Assembly (NCBI GenBank): GCA_049694275.1
Contig: JBAVQS010000335.1
Location: 1-36,061, forward strand
Reading direction: 5' to 3'
Length of the DNA stretch: 36,061 bases
DNA from: JBAVQS01 sp049694275
GTDB taxonomy: Bacteria > Chloroflexota > Anaerolineae > UBA4142 > SHND01
Part shown: positions 1 through 5,703 of the stretch, piece by piece
Layout of the letters: each line of letters starts with the position of its first letter
Position numbering within the stretch: the first letter of the stretch is position 1
Notes under the pieces: model-generated
What the model was told of the DNA's origin: nothing
Databases searched by the model: none
The model's input: only the letters and a program-made list of their open reading frames with translations
Translations under genes and position numbers: made by a program

Positions 1-107
1 TCGCGGCGCAGAAATCCATGCACGCGCAGTTCAATATCCGGAGTCAACATCGGTTCACGATTCTTGGTCGTCCAGACCAGATGATAAAACAAGCGCCAAT
101 AAGGCAT
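1..107 (-). CDS. REP-associated tyrosine transposase (RAYT / IS200-like Y1 family), 5' part only
   Basis: Reverse translation from the ATG at 107-105 gives a 35-residue N-terminus starting MPYWRLFYHLVWTTKNREP, which runs off the left edge of the window. The YHLVWTTKNREP block is the characteristic first strand of the Y1_Tnp fold in IS200-like and RAYT transposases, which cut single-stranded DNA with one catalytic tyrosine. The HUH motif and tyrosine lie outside the window and cannot be checked. A purine-rich AAAGGAAATGAGG lies just upstream of the ATG as ribosome binding site. The gene sits directly beside a palindrome array (141-715), the usual arrangement of a RAYT with its REP sequences, so I prefer RAYT over a plain IS200 element. 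Confidence 0.8.
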   Translation of the reverse strand, partial: MPYWRLFYHLVWTTKNREPMLTPDIELRVHGFLRR

Positions 108-140
108 GCCTCATTTCCTTTCATGCACAAGCAAACCCGA

Positions 141-715
141 AGGCCCCGGGATTAAAAATCCCCGGGCTCAAAAAAGGCCCCGGCGGCAGAAAAAAGGGCC
201 GCCGCCCCTTTTTTTCCCGAAAAGCCCCGCCCTTTTTTTGCGGGCGATTTCTAATCGCTCGGCCCCCCGGGATTGAAAATCCCCGGGCTCAACAAAGCGC
301 GGCTCGCGGAAAAAAAGGCTAGCTCCGCTGCCCACCGCCGCCCTTTTTTTCGCCAGCCCCGCCTTTTTTTTGCGGGCGATTTCTAATCGCTCGGCCGGCC
401 CCGGAGTTCGAAATTCCGGTCTGAACAAAGCGCGGCTCGCGAAAAAAGGCTAGCCGCTCCGCCGCCCGCCGCCCTTTTTCCGTCAGCCCCGCCTTTTTTT
501 TGCGGGCGATTTCTAATCGCTCGGCCGACCCCGGGATTAAAAATCCCCGGGCTGAATCCACAGGACGGCCTACGAGCCGCAAGGCGCGGCTCGCGGAAAA
601 AAGGCTAGCCGCTCCGCCGCCCCGCCGCCTTTTTTTTCGCCAGCCCGCCCTTTTTTTGCGGGCGATTTCTAATCGCTCGGCCCCCCGGGATTAAAAATCC
701 CCGGGCTGAAAAAAG
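141..715. repeat. REP-like palindrome array, about 130-bp units
   Basis: Two palindromes alternate here. Palindrome A contains gcgatttctaatcgc within a 25-bp conserved block at 240-264, 372-396, 502-526 and 658-682 (spacing 132, 130 and 156 bp). Palindrome B contains gggattaaaaatccc or a variant, at about 145-166, 266-288, 399-420 (most diverged), 530-552 and 684-706. Between them each unit carries an A-run/T-run inverted pair (near ggaaaaaaagg and ccttttttt) and a second T-run flanked by ccgcc and gcggg, so a unit could fold into several nested hairpins. The 502-658 unit has about 25 extra bases. This stretch holds no credible gene. It may also end transcription of the retroelement operon that enters from the right. 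Confidence 0.85.
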
Positions 716-739
716 CGCGGCTGGCTGGCTCGGCTCGCT

Positions 740-786
740 TCCAGAGTCCCAGAGTCCAGAGGCCCCAGAGTTCAGAGTCGGGCTAG
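740..786 (-). repeat. Shared flank downstream of VR1 (possible homing-site extension)
   Basis: This 47-bp stretch directly follows VR1 on the coding strand and recurs, with one G fewer, at 5658-5703 behind VR2, but it is absent after the template repeat. It contains five copies of CAGAGT (ccagagt/cccagagt style) in tandem. Because it accompanies both variable repeats and not the template, it is a candidate for sequence that marks a recipient site in retrohoming. It could equally be simple co-duplication of the gene ends. Confidence 0.6.
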
Positions 787-3700
787 GGACGCCGCCACCC
801 GACACCCCTGAAGGTCGCCCAGGGAGTGCGGGAGATCGCCGACACGGACCGCACAGCGGGCGTCGTGCTGAGGGTCGAGGAAGCGCCGCCACGCACCACG
901 CGGTATTGATTATCACCCGCATCCAATTTCTCGCGACCATCTTCTCGCTGATAGGGATAAGGCTTGTACACGCTCCGCGTCCATTCCCACACATTCCCGC
1001 TCAACTCTTCAATCCCATACGGACTCGCCCCGCGCGCGAAACACCCCACCGCACTCGTTGCACCAATTCCCGTTTCGGATGTGTTTGCCCTGTTTGCATC
1101 GAACTCGCCCTCCCACGGATATTCACGCTCCGGGACCCGATTGGCTACCGAGGGCAAGCTCGCCGGCCAGGCCAGCCCTTGCACAATACGGCGTACGTAA
1201 GGCTGTGCGGGAATCTGCATTCCACCCCGCGCCCCCTTTTCCCACTCCGCTTCCGACGGCAAAATAAAGTGATACCCTTGCGGCAGTTGCTTCCCGTAGG
1301 CCTCGTTCAGCCAGCGACAAAAGGCAAGCGCCTCATGCCAGGTGACCAGGCGCACCGGATGATTCGCGGGATCACGCAAGCTATCCTCATCGCGCGGCGT
1401 ATGCCCACTCTTTCTGACAAACTCGCTCCATTGCGCCACCGTCACTGGAAACCGCGCCAGCCAGTACGGATAATCCAGCGTCTTGTTGGTGTGCTTGTCT
1501 TCCGCCCTTCCCATCACGAACGGCCCCGGCGGGACGACGCAGAACTCCATCGCGCCGACCTGAAGCACTTGTGCGCGCGGATCGCCAAAGCGCGCCAGGA
1601 CCTTGCCGGCATCCGCACGCTCCGGCGCGGTCAGGTCGCTTGCCAACAACTCGACCAGGCGCGGGATGAGCCGTTCCAGGTAGGCGGGGCCGCCGTCCGG
1701 CAGTGTATCCCGTTCCACGATCTCGCGTCCCGCCAGTGCGGCCATCTGGGCCGACCAGAGCGCGGCGCGGGCCTGCTGCGCGTCGCGCGGCGCGCCAGAC
1801 CCACACAGATGATATGCCAGGTCCAAAAGGGGGTTGACACTCCGCCGGTTATAATAGAGCTCCTCTGCGCCCAGTTCGGCGGCGAGGTCCCAGTAATCGC
1901 CTTCGCCTGCATGAGTAAAATAGACGCGCACCGCGTCTCGCTGCCCGGCCAGATAACACCCGGCGAGATATTCTTGAAAAGTGCGGTGTGGAAAACCATA
2001 GACGGCCGGACGCCCGAATTCGCCGCCGCGGCCCACGACCAACCCCGCCCGCTGATCTACATAGTCCAGAAACTCGGCCGCCAATCCAGCGCTCCCCAAA
2101 AACTCGGGCGCTTCCAGCAAGGTGAGCGCCTCGCCCCGCGCGAGGTCAGCCGCCAGGCCCACGCCGCGACCGGCGCGGTGCGCTTGATACGCCAGCCGCT
2201 CCATCGTCGCGCGCAGGCGCAGGTCATCGCGCAGGAAATCCGCCAGCACGCCGGTCTTGCCTTTTTGCCAGCGACGCAGTAAGACATCCACCGCAAGGTT
2301 GTACAGGCGCACGCGCTCGCGCGGCAGACCGACTTCGCGCTGGTGAATGATCGCCATCGTGGTGAGCATCATCGGGTTGGAAGAGAGCTCTTGCAAATCT
2401 TGCGAGTTAGCCGCCTCGGCCAGGTCCCCGGCCTTGTCCTGCGCCTGGCGCTCGTCAAATCGGCCCAGCATCTTTTGTGTGTTGTACCATGCGCTCGCAA
2501 ACTGGGCGATCCGGTCGGAATCAAACGCGGCGAGGGTGTGAGGCTGAAAATTCGGCAGGACCGCCGCGCCCACATACGAACGGACGCGGCAGGTGATGAT
2601 GACGCGCTGCGGCTGATGCGTTTGGAGGGTAGCGCCGACCGCCTGCCGGACCAGACCGCGCAGGTCGTAAGGCACCTCGTCCAGGCCATCGAGGACTAGC
2701 AGGCACGCATGCGAATCGAGGACGGATTCAAGCTCTGGCGCAAATTCAGGCGTCTCCAGCCGTTCCACCTCTTGCCGCAGTTGGTCGCGGACCGCCCCGG
2801 CCAGCGCCTGCCGCGCTTGCTCGGCGGGGAGCCCCGCGAGGTCGAGCGCCGCGAGGCGCGGCGCCAGATTGCGAAGGGTGATGTAAAGCGGCGTGAGCCC
2901 CTCTTCAAAACCCGGCGGCGGGGGACATTCCCCCAGACCGGCGGCGGCCACCTGCTCGATCAGCCGCCGGACGAACGTGCTCTTGCCCGAGCCCGGCTCG
3001 CCCAGCAGCGCGAGGCGGGTGGCCGCGGCGGCGGCTTGCAGCGCAGGCAGCGGGCGCGTCTCGCCCTCCGCGCCGAACGCCCGGCCGGCGCGCTCTTGAC
3101 GCGCGGCCTGCTCCTGCGCGGTGAGCGGAACCGGGGTGGTGGTGTCCAGGTCGATATAGACGCGGTCGAGCGTAACTTCCTCGTCGAGTGTTTCGTCGCC
3201 GCCCATCGCCGCGAGTGGCAGGATGGAGCAGTCGCGGCGCAATTTCGCCAGGTAGCGGCGGCGCGCCGTCGCGCGTTGGCGCTCGGCCTCGTCGCCGGGC
3301 GCGTCGCCGTAAGTGACGGTGACCTGATTGTCATTGCCGGCCACGACGACATTGCCTTTGCCAAAGAGCGCGAGGCGATAGCGGTCCAAGTTCCCCAGCC
3401 GGGCCAGTTCCGCGCCCAGCGTTTTGGCAAACCACGCCCGGTCGGCTTCGGCCAGCGCGTTCCGGGCAGCGTCCAACGCTTCCAATTTCTCCAGGACCGC
3501 GTCGAGTTCCTGCCGCAGGGCAGGCGCCGTGTCCACCTGGCTTGCCAACTGCGCCGCGGCATCCGCCGCGTCCTTCCATCTTTGAATCTGATTGGCAAGC
3601 AGGTTCGTCCCCAGGCCAGCGGTTACGCCGCCGAGCGCCATGAGCGCCGACCAATCGCCCTGCTGCGCGGCCTGAGCCACCGGCCACAGCGCCGCCGCGG

Positions 3701-3806
3701 CGATAAAGGCATAGGCCGAGGTTACTCCGGCTGCGGCCATCTGCGCCTTCCACGCGCGGAGGTTGCTCGCCAGGGCTTGTTTCCATTGCGCCAGATCAAA
3801 CGCCAT
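783..3806 (-). CDS. NACHT NTPase with C-terminal FGE/C-type-lectin variable domain; DGR target 1
   Basis: A 1007-residue STAND/NLR-like protein. Residues about 28-70 hold two hydrophobic segments (AYAFIAAAALWPV and a Gly-rich one), probably membrane-associating. Residues 150-167 (GNVVVAGNDNQVTVTYG) resemble an amyloid-signalling motif. The NACHT module follows: P-loop GEPGSGKST near 269-277, Walker B LLVLDGLDEVP near 369-379, then a helical/winged region. An FGE-sulfatase (C-type-lectin fold) domain fills about 750-1007, with GNVWEW near 938 and the variable repeat at the end. The start has a strong GGAGGT and overlaps the reverse transcriptase stop by 11 nt, so translation is probably coupled. 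The variable segment is frameshifted: one T missing from the TTT after GGCGGCGCT makes the protein end GVGWRRP at a TAG instead of in the conserved GFRVAAS. Restoring the base would move the stop to 772-774. Confidence 0.9.
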   Translation of the reverse strand: MAFDLAQWKQALASNLRAWKAQMAAAGVTSAYAFIAAAALWPVAQAAQQGDWSALMALGGVTAGLGTNLLANQIQRWKDAADAAAQLASQVDTAPALRQELDAVLEKLEALDAARNALAEADRAWFAKTLGAELARLGNLDRYRLALFGKGNVVVAGNDNQVTVTYGDAPGDEAERQRATARRRYLAKLRRDCSILPLAAMGGDETLDEEVTLDRVYIDLDTTTPVPLTAQEQAARQERAGRAFGAEGETRPLPALQAAAAATRLALLGEPGSGKSTFVRRLIEQVAAAGLGECPPPPGFEEGLTPLYITLRNLAPRLAALDLAGLPAEQARQALAGAVRDQLRQEVERLETPEFAPELESVLDSHACLLVLDGLDEVPYDLRGLVRQAVGATLQTHQPQRVIITCRVRSYVGAAVLPNFQPHTLAAFDSDRIAQFASAWYNTQKMLGRFDERQAQDKAGDLAEAANSQDLQELSSNPMMLTTMAIIHQREVGLPRERVRLYNLAVDVLLRRWQKGKTGVLADFLRDDLRLRATMERLAYQAHRAGRGVGLAADLARGEALTLLEAPEFLGSAGLAAEFLDYVDQRAGLVVGRGGEFGRPAVYGFPHRTFQEYLAGCYLAGQRDAVRVYFTHAGEGDYWDLAAELGAEELYYNRRSVNPLLDLAYHLCGSGAPRDAQQARAALWSAQMAALAGREIVERDTLPDGGPAYLERLIPRLVELLASDLTAPERADAGKVLARFGDPRAQVLQVGAMEFCVVPPGPFVMGRAEDKHTNKTLDYPYWLARFPVTVAQWSEFVRKSGHTPRDEDSLRDPANHPVRLVTWHEALAFCRWLNEAYGKQLPQGYHFILPSEAEWEKGARGGMQIPAQPYVRRIVQGLAWPASLPSVANRVPEREYPWEGEFDANRANTSETGIGATSAVGCFARGASPYGIEELSGNVWEWTRSVYKPYPYQREDGREKLDAGDNQYRVVRGGASSTLSTTPAVRSVSAISRTPWATFRGVGWRRP
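787..903 (-). repeat. DGR variable repeat VR1 (in NACHT-FGE gene 1)
   Basis: A 117-bp copy of the template repeat at 5073-5190. By eye alignment on the coding strand, 24 of the 32 template adenines between GCT and CGG are replaced. Outside adenines there is one substitution (TTT to TGT near the 3' end) and one deleted T in the GCTTTC segment. The adenine-targeted pattern identifies it as a mutagenic-homing recipient. The two other changes suggest an error during homing or later decay. Corrected for the deletion, the peptide begins GGAFLDPQHDARCAV and ends RVAAS, as the paralogue does. Confidence 0.93.
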
Positions 3807-4869
3807 CGGTCACCTCCATCCCCTTGATGTGCGGCAGGGACACGCGGCCCAGGACCGCTTTACGCAGTCCCACCGTATTCCCATAGCGCACGTGATTCAC
3901 CCATCCCTGCACGCTCGCCGTCAATTCGTCCAATGTGATCTCGCCTGCGCCCAAAGCCGCCAGCCGGCTCCGCATCCGCCGCACGAAATGGACCCCTTTG
4001 CGCCGTTTCAGTCGCCGCCGGTCCGGGGAGACGACAAACCCCAGAAACGGAATGCCCTCCGTCACCGGCCGCGGGTGCGCGCCCGCGTGCAGGGTAATGC
4101 GCAGTTTTGCCAGGCGCGCCGCGATGGCGGCGTGCATCTTCCACAGCGTCTCCTTGTCCTCTGCAAAGACCAGAAAATCGTCCACGTAGCGCAGGTAGGC
4201 CGGGGCGCGCAGCTCGCGCTCGACAAAATGATCGAACCCGTTGAGATAGACGTTCGCCCAGAACTGGCTCGTCAGGTTGCCAATCGGCAGCCCGCGCGGG
4301 CGGTTGACCGCAAAAAGATCGTCCCCCGGAAAATAGACCATCGCGTATTCTTCCGAGAGCACCCCGATGCCGCTGGCGAGAATCTGGTCGATCAGCCACC
4401 GGATTTGCGGGTCGGTCACCTTGTGCGCGAGCTGGTCGCGCAGAATCGCATGATCAATCGACGGAAAATACTGCCGGACATCGCACTGCAAGACAAACGG
4501 ATAACGCCGCGCAAACTCCTGACAGCGGGCCAGCGCGCGGTGCGTCCCTTTGCGAATACGATTGGCATAGGAATCAAAGATAAAGCTCCGTTCAAAGGAC
4601 GGCTCGATCAGATTGCACAGCGCATGATGCACCACGCGGTCCCGAAAGGGCGCGGCCGAGATCAAGCGCCGCTTGGGGTCGTGAATATAGAAACTCGTGT
4701 ACCGGCCGGGCCGGTAGGACTGGTCCAGTAATTCGCGCCGCAGGTCGAGCAGGTTATCTTCCAGCCGGTGCTCGAACGCCGCCACCTGTGCGCCGCCGCG
4801 CTTGCCCCGGCTGGCTTTCTGGTAGGCCCACAACAGATTGTCCCACGTACAGAGCGCATTATAATCCAT
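3796..4869 (-). CDS. DGR-type reverse transcriptase
   Basis: A 357-residue reverse transcriptase that would copy the TR RNA into adenine-mutated cDNA. Visible motifs are SFYIHDPKRRLISAAPFRDR (about 59-78), the catalytic QCDVRQYFPSIDH (about 128-140), GLPIGNLTSQ (about 193-202), YLRYVDDFLVF (catalytic YVDD near 228-231) and PFLGFVVSP (about 274-282). The IGxxxSQ motif is the hallmark separating DGR reverse transcriptases from group II intron and retron enzymes. The length is normal for the family. The start is an ATG just downstream of the structured TR spacer, with only a weak GGAAA ahead of it. Its stop overlaps the start of target gene 1 by 11 nt. Avd, TR and two VRs in the same operon make the assignment secure. 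Confidence 0.96.
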   Translation of the reverse strand: MDYNALCTWDNLLWAYQKASRGKRGGAQVAAFEHRLEDNLLDLRRELLDQSYRPGRYTSFYIHDPKRRLISAAPFRDRVVHHALCNLIEPSFERSFIFDSYANRIRKGTHRALARCQEFARRYPFVLQCDVRQYFPSIDHAILRDQLAHKVTDPQIRWLIDQILASGIGVLSEEYAMVYFPGDDLFAVNRPRGLPIGNLTSQFWANVYLNGFDHFVERELRAPAYLRYVDDFLVFAEDKETLWKMHAAIAARLAKLRITLHAGAHPRPVTEGIPFLGFVVSPDRRRLKRRKGVHFVRRMRSRLAALGAGEITLDELTASVQGWVNHVRYGNTVGLRKAVLGRVSLPHIKGMEVTDGV

Positions 4870-5072
4870 GCTGGTTTCCAGGGTGGCGCCGCGCCAGGGT
4901 GTTTGGCCCAGGGCGCGGCGCCGTTGCTATTTGCCCGGCGCGTTCCGGGGCGACCCGCAAGAGCCGGGTCCGCGACAGAACGCGCGCGGCCAGGAACGAG
5001 TTCGGCTATTTTTACCTCGGCGGCGAATCCCCGCATGCGGAGACGCGCCGCATTTCTGGTCGGCAAAAATAT
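4870..5072 (-). other. Structured spacer between template repeat and reverse transcriptase (part of DGR RNA)
   Basis: This 203-bp non-coding stretch lies between TR and the RT start on the transcribed strand. It contains a perfect 11-bp GC stem (4885-4895 with 4912-4922), and a second 8-bp stem (4938-4945 with 4978-4985) that encloses a 6-bp stem (4952-4957 with 4965-4970). In the Bordetella phage DGR the RNA just downstream of TR binds RT-Avd and primes cDNA synthesis. By position this spacer is the candidate equivalent; that role is inferred. Confidence 0.55.
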
Positions 5073-5190
5073 GGACGCCGCCACCCGAAACCCTTGATTG
5101 TTGTTCAGGTTGTTCGGGTGATTGTTGTTACGGTTCGCACAGCGGGCGTTGTTCTGATTGTTGTTGAAAGCGCCGCCACGCACCACGCGG
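5073..5190 (-). repeat. DGR template repeat (TR)
   Basis: A 118-bp non-coding copy of the lectin-domain end, read on the minus strand. In the frame of the target genes it has thirteen or more AAC/AAT codons in clusters (reading NNNQNNARCANRNNNHPNN and so on), the adenine-rich design that lets the retroelement randomise first and second codon positions. It is bracketed by invariant GGCGGCGCTTTC upstream and GGGTTTCGGGTGGCGGCGTCC-like GC-rich sequence downstream. Homology with both VRs starts and stops sharply at 5190 and 5073. It lies between avd and the reverse transcriptase, the standard place. Confidence 0.96.
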
Positions 5191-5233
5191 TGTCTTGATG
5201 AACTCGCCCCCGCAACTTTCGTTGCCGAATGAA

Positions 5234-5578
5234 TCAGGTGGTCACACGCCGCCAGCCGCCGAGCAGTCGCCCGATTTCGGCGACCATGACTGCGACGTGC
5301 TCATACTGACCGGCGCTCAACCAATCCCATTTCGCCGCCAGGCGCAGGTAACACCGCACCCGGTCGAGCGCCTCATCTGCGGCGGCCAGTCGCGCCAGCC
5401 GCTCCTTGCCCTGCCGGTGATTCGCCGCTTCGAGTTGATCGTTCAAATCGAATGCCGCATCGAGCAGGCGCTGGGTGAAGGTGTGGCGATGCGCCCGCGG
5501 GAATTGATTGGTCGCGGGCAACAACCAGGTCAGAAAATCGAACGTCCGCACGAAAATCGGCATTTCCGATTCAGCCAT
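5234..5578 (-). CDS. avd: Avd-like DGR accessory variability determinant (four-helix bundle)
   Basis: A 114-residue all-helical basic protein that would bind RT and the TR RNA. Typical Avd features are FLTWLLPATNQFPRAHR near the N-terminus, a run of amphipathic helices, RLAARWDWLS-like text (here RLAAKWDWLSAGQYEHV) and the closing EIGRLLGGWRR, as in bacterial Avd/S23-like four-helix bundle proteins. An upstream ATG would add ten residues, but AGGAGGGG four bases before the ATG at 5578-5576 decides the start. It lies between target gene 2 and the template repeat, in the same direction, which matches the canonical VR-avd-TR-RT order. Confidence 0.92.
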   Translation of the reverse strand: MAESEMPIFVRTFDFLTWLLPATNQFPRAHRHTFTQRLLDAAFDLNDQLEAANHRQGKERLARLAAADEALDRVRCYLRLAAKWDWLSAGQYEHVAVMVAEIGRLLGGWRRVTT

Positions 5579-5615
5579 CGACCCCTCCTGATTTTTCAAA
5601 GAGAGCATTCCGCGC

Positions 5616-5648
5616 GTCCAGAGAAGGGGGACACCCCCTTCTCTGGAC
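5616..5648. other. Perfect 15-bp hairpin between VR2 gene and avd
   Basis: The arms gtccagagaaggggg (5616-5630) and its exact complement (5634-5648) are separated by only three bases. It lies 55 bp past VR2 on the coding strand. In characterised DGRs a hairpin or cruciform just behind the VR stimulates retrohoming, although there it sits only a few bases away. The arms share the ccagag word with the repeated flank at 5658-5703. It has no T-tract, so a simple terminator role is less likely. Confidence 0.65.
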
Positions 5649-5657
5649 TCTTCCCCC

Positions 5658-5703
5658 TCCAGAGTCCCAGAGTCCAGAGCCCCAGAGTTCAGAGTCGGGC
5701 TAG
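5658..5703 (-). repeat. Shared flank downstream of VR2
   Basis: A 46-bp match to 740-786, differing by one missing G. It follows VR2 on the coding strand, includes the target stop codon (TGA at 5689-5691) and carries the same tandem CAGAGT words. It leads into the hairpin at 5616-5648, whereas the VR1 copy leads into the REP-like array instead. Confidence 0.6.

Noticed and set aside
168..582. Minus-strand open frames with repeated AERLEIARKKKAGL peptide
   Set aside because: They are read-through of the palindrome units; the units change length (132, 130, 156 bp), so the frame is not kept, and there is no ribosome binding site.
240..682. CRISPR array
   Set aside because: The 25-bp repeats are evenly spaced, but the intervals are about 105-130 bp, are themselves repetitive, and no cas gene is near.
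906..2282. Long plus-strand open frame
   Set aside because: Antisense shadow of the NACHT-FGE gene in GC-rich DNA; composition rich in Arg/Pro/His without domains.
3796..4869. Group II intron or retron reverse transcriptase
   Set aside because: No maturase/endonuclease domain or intron ends; IGNLTSQ motif, Avd, TR and VRs fit a DGR only.
4662..5186. Open frame encoding a poly-asparagine protein over the TR
   Set aside because: It is the template repeat read in the target frame, continued out of frame through the RNA spacer and the 5' end of the RT gene; no homologue-like text after the TR.
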